From contig JADNYV010000465.1 of assembly GCA_015501055.1 (NCBI GenBank), positions 1-26,801 of the forward strand: a DNA stretch of 26,801 bases, read 5' to 3'. Positions 10,582-19,736 of the stretch are shown piece after piece (the first letter of the stretch is position 1; every line of letters starts with the position of its first letter). The notes beneath the pieces were generated by a model. The model searched no databases. It saw only the letters and a list, made by a program, of their open reading frames with translations, and had not been told where the DNA came from. The stretch is from Mucidula mucida (Eukaryota; Basidiomycota; Agaricomycetes; Agaricales; Physalacriaceae). Position numbers and translations under genes: made by a program.

Positions 10582-10887
10582 ATGCGTCGCCGTTCCTTTC
10601 TCCTCCATCTTCATTTATAGTTCTTGTTGATATATCTAGCCGTATGGAATAATCAGGACACTATAAATGTTCTGTTTGATGTCACTTGGGGAGTATCTCA
10701 AGAGTGCGCTTTGCTCATGTAAGTGTAACATAGCGAGATGAAGGTTGCACAAGTCCTATCAGTCTGGAGAAGAAGGACAAGGACCATCGCGCCTCTGATT
10801 GCTATGCTCATGTCGCCGAAGGTGACCAGCGCAAACACGTTCTTGAGGATCACTCAGGAAGGTACCGAATGGTCATTGGTGGTGTAG
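10582..10887. other. 3' flank of the R-SNARE gene, no gene
   Basis: Short intergenic stretch. Includes the probable 3' untranslated region of the R-SNARE gene (pyrimidine-rich to about 10640). From about 10850 it approaches the first ADH fragment, whose expected N-terminal codons cannot be found. Confidence 0.5.
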
Positions 10888-11162
10888 GGCTCAGATTACG
10901 GATGCTATCGTCAGGATGGGAAAAGCCTCTACATGGTAAGCGATGGTTAGACACAGACCACAGACCACAGGCACCAGAGGTGACATGCCTACATGTAGCA
11001 AAGGGCGTATCCTTGGTCATCAAGGCGTAAACCGTCGGGGCCGCATTAAGTCCTTCAAGGCGAGTGAGCGCAGTTCGTTTCATCCACACCGTACGATGCT
11101 AGTGTTTTTGAACTCACAGAGACTCGCGAGCCGTTATGATGGTTGGATACTGTCCGTTGTTT
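10888..11162 (+). pseudogene. Zinc-type alcohol dehydrogenase fragment 1 (N-terminal catalytic domain)
   Basis: The translation carries ITDAIVRMGKAST near 10888, a possible intron with donor GTAAGC (from about 10928), then RGDMPTCSKGRILGHQGV and IKSFKASER, and finally DGWILS near 11150. These follow the order of the medium-chain zinc alcohol dehydrogenase N-terminal domain (PTDAIVxxxKTTICGTDLHILKGDVPTC-KGRILGHEGVG ... VxSFKxGDRV ... GGWILG). The Cys-Gly-Thr-Asp zinc-binding segment is lost, there is a gap after GHQGV, frames change, and the cofactor-binding Rossmann domain and C-terminus are missing. A broken fragment rather than a gene. Confidence 0.75.
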
Positions 11163-11329
11163 GAGCAGTACGAACAACGCATATTGTCAATGGTCCATCT
11201 CTAGGTATGTTCTCCTCGACTTGGACGTAAAAGTAGCCGATGTTGTGCACAGCGAGTTTGGCGTCGGCGAGGTCTGGATAAAATGGTCATGATCAGAACG
11301 TCGATTTGCCTCTGCACAGCCACAGACTA

Positions 11330-11680
11330 CTTGGTACCAAACCCCGATGTGGCGCAGACCAACTTTAAGGTTTACGTTCTCTCGTCCGTTACAGCAAATT
11401 GACTCATATGGGAGCAAGACCTCTTTCACTCGGAGACGAGACGGTGCGCTCTTTTCCTTCGAGCTCTCCTTGATGAACAATTAGAGGAATGCCATTCGCT
11501 TTTCCTAGCCGAAATACCGGGAAATGTATGTCATGGCTCCTGCCTTCCCCGTAATCATGTAACAATTTCTTTAGTTCGTCTCCCAACCATCGTCATCCTC
11601 CCTCCACGAATCAACGCCCGTTTATAGTAGCCTGCGAGGCCCCGTCATTTCATTCACCATGCATAACTTCATTACCGCCC
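11330..11680 (+). pseudogene. Unprocessed pseudogene copy of the R-SNARE gene
   Basis: This tract aligns base for base with 9826-10200 of the intact R-SNARE gene, introns included. Matches include the intron-3 start (GGTACCAA), exon-4 words (AGCAAATTGAC, TATGGGAGCAA, ACCTCTTTCACT), exon 5 (GAATGCCNTTCGCTTT, TCCTAGCCGAA), the whole of intron 5 with donor GTATGT and acceptor TTTAG, and the start of exon 6 (TCTCAACC, TCGTCATCCTC, CGCCCG). Most of exon 4 after TTTCACT is deleted, the exon-6 reading frame contains a stop (TTTATAGTAG), and the alignment fades after the MHxxxTA codons near 11680. The SNARE motif and anchor are absent. Because introns are retained this arose by DNA duplication, not by retrotransposition. 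Confidence 0.85.
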
Positions 11681-11972
11681 ATACATGTCTCGAACAATCA
11701 TGTACAGACGTGAGTCTGGATATTGTTCATCATACAGCGGCTCTACAACCAGGCTAGACTCTCTTCAAAAAATAGAGTCCTGACAGCTCGAGATGTCATC
11801 ACCGCTTGTCGAGAGGGTCTCGGCCGAGACCGCCTCTTACGCGATTCCTACGCGTACTTGACCAGTTCTCTAGCGACACTCATGATCTAGCCCTTCTTCC
11901 ACTTCACACGCTCTCTACGTGACCGATCCATGATAGTTCATATATGATATTCACCTCCACATCGCCAACACG
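11681..11972. other. No gene; spacer between R-SNARE pseudogene and ADH fragment 2
   Basis: No open frame or motif is recognised. If the tandem-duplication model is right this should contain decayed SNARE-motif and 3' flank sequence, but I cannot align it. Confidence 0.45.
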
Positions 11973-12316
11973 ATGAAAGCTCTCGTCTATGACGACACTC
12001 CCACACCATGAGCGGCCTATCCCTCACATCTCCAAACCTACCGATGCTATCGTCAAGATGCTCAAAGCCTCAATATTAGTCAGTGCTCCGTCCAACTTGA
12101 ACTCGCGTTCTGATTGTTCTTGTTCTTGTAGCTATTACAACCCGCCTTGTCGATGCGGTCAGCACGGGCATGCTCCTCAAGCTTGTAAAATCAGGAAGGA
12201 TTCGAGCGGGTACTCTTGGAACGCATTCGTTCAAGTTTGCCGAGATGATTAATGCATATTCGACGTTTGGAGCGGCAGCGAAGAATAACGCGCTCAAAGT
12301 CATCATCGAATTCTAA
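11973..12316 (+). pseudogene. Zinc-type alcohol dehydrogenase fragment 2 (N-terminus joined to C-terminus)
   Basis: The ATG at 11973 opens MKALVYDDTPTP, then after a frame change at the TGA near 12009 the sequence continues ERPIPHISKPTDAIVKMLKASI. A GTCAGT donor follows and an intron-like segment ends in TTCTTGTAG near 12130. Immediately after comes ITTRLVDAVSTGMLLKLVKSG ... HSFKFAEMINAYSTFGAAAKNNALKVIIEF and a stop at 12316. The first block is the N-terminus and the second the last about 60 residues of a medium-chain zinc alcohol dehydrogenase. Roughly 250 residues between them, including all zinc ligands and the GxGxxG cofactor motif, are missing, so no enzyme can be made. Both flanks of the gap are well preserved, indicating a deletion rather than gradual decay. 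Confidence 0.85.
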
Positions 12317-12990
12317 TCTTTCTCACCGCCGGTTATAACCGCTCTCTGTCCTGTATACAATGATCGAAATTCAAGGAATTCCTGGATCTTCATACGCGAT
12401 TCAATGATTGGTCGGCTACCACAGCGCGTAGCGTTGACTGTTTGCCAGCAAGGGTGGGATCATTCATTTTGACGCCTAGGATTTGTTTGTTGCTGCAGAC
12501 AGGCGCTGGTAGACTGGGGATAATGCCTAAGAGGATCGCTTCCTGAACGGACATACGAGTTTTCAAAAGTGACAGATACATCTGAAATAAGCGGAGACGA
12601 TTGATTGGTGAAGAATAAAGCCAGATCAAGTAGTAGACATGCGCGAATAGCAATGCGAAAGCAGGATTGAATGAAAATGAAACTAAATACACATTTATTA
12701 GAGCGAGCCTTTAAAGGTCACCCCCCCCCGCGCGACCCTGATCGACATTGTCATTCATTGCGGGCCATAATGCAAAGAGCGACAAAGGAATTTCCACGGC
12801 CAAAGTGCGCTGAATTTCCTTTAGACGGCCATTGTCTTGACTCTGTTCGCGCCAAGGACAGTAGAACTCATCTTTGACTTACTACTTTCTTTTGTAGTGG
12901 GGTCACTTCAATGTGATTCTCCTTGAACAATGCTAAGAAACCTCCGCACTTTTGAGTCTGATGCCTGCTCTTTGTCGACGTTGCTCCAAG
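12317..12990. other. No supportable gene
   Basis: A 100-codon minus frame (12390-12692) has a hydrophobic start but no motif, splice extension or recognisable relative. An eight-base C run lies near 12721. The last part is the promoter of the ORF at 13037. Confidence 0.45.
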
Positions 12991-12997
12991 TATAAAG
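12991..12997 (+). promoter_or_regulatory. TATA box of the ORF at 13037
   Basis: TATAAAG lies 46 bp before the ATG at 13037, followed by a pyrimidine-rich leader (TTTCTCTCTATC) of the usual fungal kind. Confidence 0.55.
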
Positions 12998-13036
12998 CCT
13001 TGGGACGATCCACCAGGAATACCATTTCTCTCTATC

Positions 13037-13753
13037 ATGGCACGCGTCCCATGGACCGAATTTCTTCTTCGATGCTTGTTCTGCTGCGCCTATGGTTTCT
13101 CGTACTCTCTCAATATTCGAAACGTGGAGTACTATTGGTACCCATTGTGGAACCACGTCCTACTCGAGATCATTCCACCAAAGCGCCCAGATCTCGTAGT
13201 CGCCCCGCAGCTCCTCCTCTGGATCGATCTCGACGCCCCGGGAGACGACGAGCCAGAGGCCGAGTCATCTGTGCCGACAGAGGAAGAGAATGAGCAGCAG
13301 TTTGACGACGACGACGACGGCGACCAAAACGAGGTCGGCGATATATCATTCCACTCCATGCACACCATCCCCGCCAGCAGACGGAGAAATGAGCAAATCA
13401 CCGACCTAGCTATAGTCCATCGATTCAAAGAAGCGACGAAGCTGAGAAGAGAGAAGATTCAGCGCAAGCTACTCACTAACGTTCAACTCGCCCAAAGTTC
13501 ACTCACCACATATCCTTCCGCCAACTCCAACGTCTTACAAATCCTCTCCTGCCCCAACACCCCCCTCAACTGCTTATTTAGCGAAATCTCCTTATCATCA
13601 ACCCTCACCACCCGTCCCCCAAATACCCTTCCAAAGGAAACCTTTTGTCCTGGCTCCACACAACACCCTTCATCGTCGCATAACACTCTGCTCAAGCCGC
13701 ATGCCCAGGACACCCCCCCCTGTATCCTCAGCGTACTCACATCCTTCCCATAA
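13037..13753 (+). CDS. Truncated lineage-specific acidic protein; C-terminal third is antisense to a pseudogene
   Basis: The frame runs 238 codons. Its first about 150 residues look like a real protein: MARVPWTEFLLR, then SYSLNIRNVEYYWYPLWNHVLLEIIPP, RPDLVVAPQLLLWIDLD, a run of acidic residues (QQFDDDDDGDQ) and ASRRRNEQITDLAIVHRFKEATKLRREK. Blocks like YYWYPLWNHVL and 'xDLAIVxR' resemble uncharacterised agaricomycete proteins I have seen, whose function is unknown. From about base 13483 the frame runs exactly antisense to the C-terminus of the DUF6535 pseudogene, so the last 80-90 residues (Thr/Pro/Ser-rich) are read-through and not homologous protein. The likeliest story is a gene cut by arrival of the pseudogene tract. 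A TATA box and plausible leader remain, so it may still be transcribed. It could alternatively be a short gene ending in an unseen intron. Confidence 0.5.
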   Translation: MARVPWTEFLLRCLFCCAYGFSYSLNIRNVEYYWYPLWNHVLLEIIPPKRPDLVVAPQLLLWIDLDAPGDDEPEAESSVPTEEENEQQFDDDDDGDQNEVGDISFHSMHTIPASRRRNEQITDLAIVHRFKEATKLRREKIQRKLLTNVQLAQSSLTTYPSANSNVLQILSCPNTPLNCLFSEISLSSTLTTRPPNTLPKETFCPGSTQHPSSSHNTLLKPHAQDTPPCILSVLTSFP

Positions 13754-15226
13754 AAGCACTTTGCCACACTTTCGTCCGTAGCCACCATCAAGAACAACAT
13801 AATGAGATCCCTCGACTTGTGAATGTACTCCACGTATTCATCGCGCGCCTCAAGGCAAGCCAGCAAGTGCTTGCACGACGACACAGTGACGACACGTCAA
13901 ACAGCCAGTCGAGAGCGTCGACGGAGAGCATGTCGTAGTTGTCCGAAACCACTTTGGTCTCTGATTCCCTCAATGAACCGCGACTCATTTTGCTCTGTAG
14001 GCGTTGCGTGGGTGAGGATATGTGGGCGTATTGAGCTGGCCGTCAGGAAAGCATAATGCACAAAGCTGGTGAGGGCATTGCGGATAGAATATGGGCATGG
14101 CGTTGCTGATGAAATACAACTCTGTGACAATGATGGTGATGTGATCGATGGCCCAAGCCAGCGATGTACGGAGCAGAACGAAGAAAGGTTGAGACCCGCA
14201 AGAGAAAGGGCTAGCGAAGCGTGCATGATGATGGGGAGAAAACCAACAATCACGCTCACGCGTCATTTCTCCAGGTCCATGAAGCGGTATCGGCGAACAT
14301 GGCTACGTGTGCCGGGGGTTCCAGACGGGAGCGAGGTGTAGTCTGGTACGGGCATTGGTGATAGAATATGTTGCTGATGAAATACAAGACGGTGACGCCG
14401 ACGTTGATGATACCGATGGCCCAAGCCAACGATGTACGGAGCGGAATGAAGAAGAGGATAAGACCACCGAGGAAAAGGCCCAGCGAAGCGTGCAGTGAGC
14501 AGGCCAATAATCGCGTTCACGCGCCATTTCTCTAGGCCCGTTAAGCGGTATTGGCGGATGTGCTACGCGTCCCGGGAGTTCCGGAAGGCAGCGACGTGTA
14601 GTGGTGCAGCCACTGCTTCACCAGCACAGCGGCGAGAGCTACAACAAGGCTCGCGGCGAGACTCGGCCCAGAGTCCGTTAATCCACACCGTGATTGTGTC
14701 GGGGCTCTACGCGATAGTGGGATCAACCGACGGAACCGCGAGATTGGGACCGGATGAGCCCGTGGCCATGGAAAGCTGAACGAGCATGAGAATAGCGGTC
14801 ATCTGCGAGAAATCTCCTTGCAGCTTCTGCGAGATCTGCACCAGGAAGGACGTGACGACCTGTCGTTTCCCTTCATTAGCAATCATACAGACGCGTCAAA
14901 ACGAAGGAAACACACACAAATACGAGCATCACATCGAGACCATCACGGGATTGACCAACCATGACTGCGTCGTGAGCCGCGGCCTCCTCCTCGTACGTAC
15001 GCCAGACCCGCGCATTGGGCGCGACGTCCTGACAGTAGGGATCATCGGGAAAACGCTCCCTGAATTGTCCTTGAAAATGGGATGCCGTGGTCTTTGGTCA
15101 TCTTGCTTCTTGCTTCAACGCAAGTATAGTCTTTGCCGGGCGCGGTGGGGTGGGCTCGGAGTCAAACATCGGGCAAGGCGAACTGTCAGGCGGAGATGCC
15201 TCTTGTTGATTCGACTGTGTGAGCAT
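13483..15226 (-). pseudogene. DUF6535 gene copy, rearranged and inactivated
   Basis: On the minus strand the copy starts at the ATG at 15226 with TQSNQQEA, the same opening as the copy at 26287, and continues into RERFPDDPYCQDVAPNARVWRTYEEEAA. Damage, in order: a stop after LALKQEAR; loss of the 18 bases coding AGLFSA right after the intron; a TAG in PTIA-stop-SPDTITV where the copy at 26287 has TAT; a two-base deletion in LWAVS; a 260-bp internal duplication (see separate entry); and a stop in LEK-stop-RVSV. Then, after SVDALDWLFDVSS, the sequence jumps to EARDEYVEYIHKSRDLIMLFLMVA, removing about 1.38 kb relative to the intact gene at 16035-18970. The C-terminus (FFGGRVVRVDDKEISL in the intact copy's order) then continues to a stop at 13483. 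It cannot produce a full protein. Confidence 0.9.
14082..14601 (-). repeat. Internal 260-bp tandem duplication in the DUF6535 pseudogene
   Basis: Two head-to-tail units, about 14342-14601 and 14082-14341. Each begins with codons for YTSLPSGTPGTR and runs through the loop, a membrane helix pair and the YFISN...PQCP block. The marker GTGTAG (reverse of the YTS codons) occurs at 14596-14601 and 14336-14341, giving a period of exactly 260 bp. The intact gene has a single unit. 260 is not a multiple of three, so the duplication itself shifts the frame. The junction joins TACCAGAC directly to TACACCTCGCT, with about two bases of shared sequence. Confidence 0.85.
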
Positions 15227-15414
15227 GGGCTGATAAAGAATCACTTGGTAGGTTGCAAGGTGCAAGTTGGTGCCTACGTAGCGGGAGGAAGTAGGGCATC
15301 TATGGCCTGGAGTTCCGAGTCCACGTGGCTGGTGTCAGCCATTCCTCTCATCAATGCCACATATAGCGGCGAATTATTGTTCCGGAACTTTACGGCACAA
15401 GTCCAATATGTTCC

Positions 15415-15610
15415 TCAAATCCTGCAGCTTCCTGCCACGCGTCTAATTTTACCGTAGCCAGCATCTCCAATTTGTGGATGTACTCCCGCAAATTCCACCT
15501 GCACCTCTAAAGGCAAAGAGGACAAACCGCTGAGATAGGCGTTCACAACGTACGCCTGGTAGCGATAGGTCGGTGAACAAAATTCTGGGGATTCATGTTC
15601 TGACACTCAC
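15415..15610 (-). pseudogene. Small DUF6535 C-terminal-like fragment
   Basis: The minus frame contains QAYVVNAYLSGLSSLPLEVQVEFAG, which resembles the C-terminal segment of the intact neighbour (SQVFTMHGYIHGLSFLPLEARAEYVEYIH) in spacing and in the GLSxLPLExxxEF core. The frame is lost soon after. Bases 15613-15858 hold a further minus frame (LLNNVTYGVVREITRHTQFSTAVHLRGWE) that could be an adjoining decayed part, but I cannot place it. The remainder of 15227-16034 shows nothing else. Confidence 0.45.
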
Positions 15611-16034
15611 GACTATATCCGATGGTGCGCAAGGTTTTCCTCGCATAACACAGTCTCCCAGCCTCTCAAATGGACTGCCGTGGAAAACTGCGTATGCCGA
15701 GTAATCTCGCGCACGACACCGTAAGTGACGTTGTTTAGAAGCTCGTGCGACGCGAGACTGCTCATATTTGTCGAGTAACATTTAGACTCTGCTGTCATCG
15801 TAACATAGGTGCCACGTAGTCGATGTGGGAAACCCCCAAAATGTATGATTATCAACAACCTTCAAAGTTTTGTGGTCAAAGCTTGAATACCCCAGTCAAT
15901 TTCTCGAAACGAAGTAAATCGACTTACAAGCGAACGTCTGTCGTTCGCAGCCTCCAACTCGGCTAAGCAACAAAGCCACTGCAAGAGAAAGGATGAAGCG
16001 TAAGCCTACCAAGTCAAAGTCCTGCACTTGCCCC

Positions 16035-18970
16035 CTACATCGCCGGGAGCTGGCGCACCACATTTCCTTCAACAAGTTCCGCCAACTCCAACCTCGCACG
16101 AACCCGCTCCTTTCTCAACATCGCCTTTAACTGGTCATCCAAAGAAATCTCCACATTATCAACCCTCACCACGCGTCCCCCAAAAAACCCTTCCAAAGGA
16201 AACCTGACGCCCTCAGGATCCCGGATCCACGCAACAATGCCCTTCAACGTCGCATAACACTCTGCCCACGCCGCATGCCTAGGACACACCCTCATCAACG
16301 CTCGTATCCTCGGTGTACTCATATCGTTCCCATAAAAGCACGCCGCCACACTTTCGTCCATAGCCACCATCAAGAACAGCATAATGAGATTCCTCGGCGC
16401 GTGAATGTACTCCACGTATTCAGCGCGCGCCTCAAGCGGTAGAAAAGACAAGCCGTGGATATAGCCATGCATAGTAAACACCTGGCTCACAGAGGTGAAC
16501 CAAGTGAGGGCGGTGTACGTTTGCTTGTTCATGTCCACCAGCCATGACTCCGAGAGAAGCTTGAACCAGTCCCCAGCGAAAAACGCACGGTACACGGCTT
16601 CGTCGCCGGCGGCGAGACGGGAGGATAAGACACCAAGCATATCGTCCGTCACCAAATTGAGGTCGCGCGGGGACTCGGCCGGGCGCCAGATCCCGAGGTC
16701 CTGGGAAAGGTGTTGTGCGGGGACATGTAAAAGCCTCTCGAGAGACGCCGGCGGCAGAGCGAAATGGGAGTCCAAGAACACCGCACAGAGTTGAACAGTT
16801 TGGTGTAGACAATGAACGAGAAGGGTCTTAACGAGGCCGTTCTCCCAATACTGAGGCCTATGCTCACAAACTGGCGTGGTATCGATGACGCTGATGAGTA
16901 AGTTGAATATGGCACCCAGGAACTCTTGTTGCTCCGGATAGTCATCCAAGGCGTGTTCGGAAAAGTCGTTGGTGAGGATATCGTCGAGATAATTTAGAGC
17001 GCAGTCGACGAGATGCAAGTGACGCCAACCATTGAATTCATCCCAATGAGTTGAGAAAAGCCGCGCCACGCGGGAGACACCAAATTTCCCAACCGCCAGG
17101 ACGAGTCGGTAGGAGGGCGAGAATGATAGAGGGAGGGAGTCGTAGATAGAAAGCATCTTGAGTAGATGATCTTGAACGAAAATATTTGTTTCCTTCTGCA
17201 CTCCAGAACCCCAAAGATCCTTCAGCGTTGATTGCACTTGGAGAACATTCTCCAAGGTCAAAGGAACATTCTTCGTCCGGTTGCGATATTCAGGATCCAG
17301 CGTCTTTCTACGCGCAGCATGAAGACACATATCAATGACAGTCGCGCATTCCATGCTGTCGTCGAGGTGTTCCGGAGCAAGCACATCGCATGCAATCGCA
17401 AGTTCAAAGAGATGGACGCACACGAGCCGATGGAGCTCGACATCACGGTGCTCATATATAAATGTCCGCAGAGTCGTCCGAGCCATGGTTGCATCCTCAA
17501 GCACGGAGCGCGCTGTAAGCCACAAGGATGCCCCAAAATGTGGCTCATCACGACTGTCATTGATCACCTCAAACCAATCTTCAGGAGAGTTCTCTGTCTT
17601 CCTGGGCAGAAATAAGAATGCCCGGTTGAGGCGATCACAAACACTCTCGCAGCCGACTGTGCACTTGAGCGAGTGCGATTTGGGGTCTATGCTGCTGAAG
17701 AATGTGTCGCCAAGGGTGTCAGCAGAGCGCGTGAATAAACCGCTGCGAACTCGTCGCATCTCGTCCTGGTCACGCCAGATGTCCATGGTGTAAGACTGTA
17801 CGCACTCGGGGAGTCCACCAAGTGCTTGCACGACGACACTGTGGACGGTGGGGTTCGACGATATGCCGAATAGCCAGTCGAGAGCGTCGACGGAGAGCAT
17901 GTCGTAGTTATCCGAAACCATCTTGGTCTCTGATTCTCTCAACGAAACGCGCCTCTTTGGCTCTTTCTGAGCGAGGAAATGTTGGCGTATTGAGCTGGCT
18001 GCTAGGAAAGCATAATGCGCAAAGCTGGTGAGGGGGGTCTGGTACGGGCATTGGGGATAGAATATGGGCATGACGTTGCTAATGAAATACAGCGCTGTGA
18101 CAATGATGGTGATGACACCGATGGCCCAAGCCAGAGATGCACGGAGCGGAACGAAGAAGAGGATGAGACCCGCAAGGAAAAGGGACAGCGAAGCGTGCAT
18201 GATGATGGGGAGGAGACCAATGATCACGCTCACGCGCCATTTCTCCAAGCCCATAAAGCGGTATTGGCGGACGTGGCTACGCGTGCCGGGTGTTCCAGAT
18301 GGAAGCGAGGTGTAGTGGTGCAACCACTGCTTGACCAGCACGGCGGCGAGAGCTACGACGAGGCTCGCAGCGAGACTCACGGCCCAAAGTCCGTTGATCC
18401 AAACGGTGATGCTATCGGGCGTGAATGATGAGGTGGGGTCGACCGAGGGGGCTGTGAGGTTGGGACCAGATGAACCCGCAGCCATGGAAAGCTGGACAAG
18501 TACAAGATCGTGCATGAGCAGAGCGGACATCTGGGAGAAATCCGCTTCCAATTTCTGTGAGATCTGCACCAGAAAAGACGTGACGACTGCTGAGAAAAGA
18601 CCAGCCTGTCGTTCTCATCATCAGCAATCATACAGACGCGTCAGAACCAAGGAAAACACACGAATACGAGCATCACATCGAGACCATCGCGGGATTGCCC
18701 AACCATTACCGCGTCAAACGCCGCCGCCTCTTCAACATACGTCCGCCAGACGCGCGCATTGGGCGCCGTTTCCTGGAAGTACGGGTCTTCGGCGAAACGC
18801 TCCTCGTAATCGTCGCTGAAAACAGGATGCTGTTGCCGCGGTGCGTCTTGCTTCAACGCGCCAAAGAAAGCCTTTTCTGTGTGTGGTGCTGTTGGTGCAG
18901 AGGTAACCTGCTGCCGAGGTGAATTGGGTGTTTCATTGTTCGCTGCTGAGCCCTTGAAATGGCTCGACAT
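16035..18970 (-). CDS. DUF6535 domain membrane protein, intact
   Basis: Two exons, 18662-18970 and 16035-18605, with a 56-bp intron after the VF codons; 959 residues. The start ATG at 18970 opens MSSHFKGSAANNE; an upstream in-frame ATG (19061-19063) would add 31 residues not resembling the paralogues. The cytosolic N-terminus has the conserved ERFAEDPYFQETAPNARVW and YVEEAAAFD blocks. The DUF6535 domain follows with four predicted helices: about residues 102-118 (AGLFSAVVTSFLV), 171-195 (LAASLVVALAAVLVKQWL), 230-258 and 263-285. The remaining about 670 residues are soluble, helical and conserved with the pseudogene at 13483-15226. DUF6535 proteins are a large, rapidly expanding agaricomycete family with unknown role; a membrane location is well supported, the function is not. 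The frame is free of stops over 857 codons in exon 2, so this is the functional-looking member of the local array. Confidence 0.92.
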
Positions 18971-19327
18971 CTTAGGACTGCGCCCTTGGTTGAAGGAGAA
19001 AGAAGGAATAATGGAAACCCAGATCGTCACACGAACCCTGCCGGCCCGAGTGTCCGATTTCATTGTGCTTCGACTTAAATTAATATTTCACTTCGCCGAC
19101 AATTATGTACCTTATACCAATCGACATTCACGCAATCCCGAGGAACTCTACTAGTATCGGCGTACAATTACCAGTGGGTTCTGGAACCGACGATGGAAGA
19201 TTGTAGGTGACTGACTGTCCATAAAAGAATACACAACGTAGTGGAAGCTTCACACTCTGAAGTAAGTCAAGTCCTGATAACTTGAACCTTCACACGAAGA
19301 ACTCACAGTAAGGACAATCAAGACCAA
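18971..19327. other. Promoter side of the DUF6535 gene, no gene
   Basis: No matched open frame. On the minus strand the AT-rich AATTAATATTTAAGT-like stretch around 19070-19095 lies about 110 bp upstream of the ATG at 18970 and could serve as a weak promoter element. No CACGTG cluster like that of the copy at 26287 is present. Confidence 0.4.
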
Positions 19328-19584
19328 GTGTTTCAACAAGTCCAACTCAAAACCTTTGAGGGAAAGGATACACAAAAAATCCTTCTTAATCATCTAACAC
19401 TGAGCTTCCAAGTCATGCATCCCTCAATGTTTGTTGCGCACTCTTCCCCCAACTCCATCCTGAGAGACAACATAACTTAGTGCCTCGGCTCATGCAGGAC
19501 CATTGATTTCATAAATTACAATAATGCGCGCTCATTGTACTAGGACGAACATAAAGAAAAGAGTAGCTGAACGAGCACTACTAC
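19328..19584 (-). repeat. Dispersed repeat, copy 1 (inverted partner at 24714-24930)
   Basis: The reverse complement begins with a 36-bp segment (19549-19584) identical to 24714-24749 (GTAGTAGTGCTCGTTCAGCT and on). It then continues with strong but imperfect similarity through GCGCATTAT, GGTCCTG.ATGA, CGAGGCACTA, GTCTCT, GAGTTGG.GGAAGAG, TATCC.TTTCCCTC and AAGGTT..GAGT.GGACTT.TTGAA. Copy 1 has an extra stretch of about 50 bp before TATCC. The sharp left edge at 19584/24714 suggests a true element end. Non-coding; possibly a solo-LTR or MITE-like relic, but I could not define target-site duplications. Confidence 0.75.
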
Positions 19585-19736
19585 TTAACCAACAGCCCCA
19601 TTGAGGTTCTTCGGTAAGCTGCTGTTAATTCAGAACATATCAAACCTAGAACACAGTCAACATATTGGACAAACCAGCAAGTTGTTTGAATAAGCATTAG
19701 GCAAGAACTGTCAAACCATCCTTAATACACTACCCA

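Noticed and set aside
17232..17793. Plus-strand ORFs antisense to the intact DUF6535 gene
   Set aside because: Shadows of a well-supported minus-strand coding sequence.
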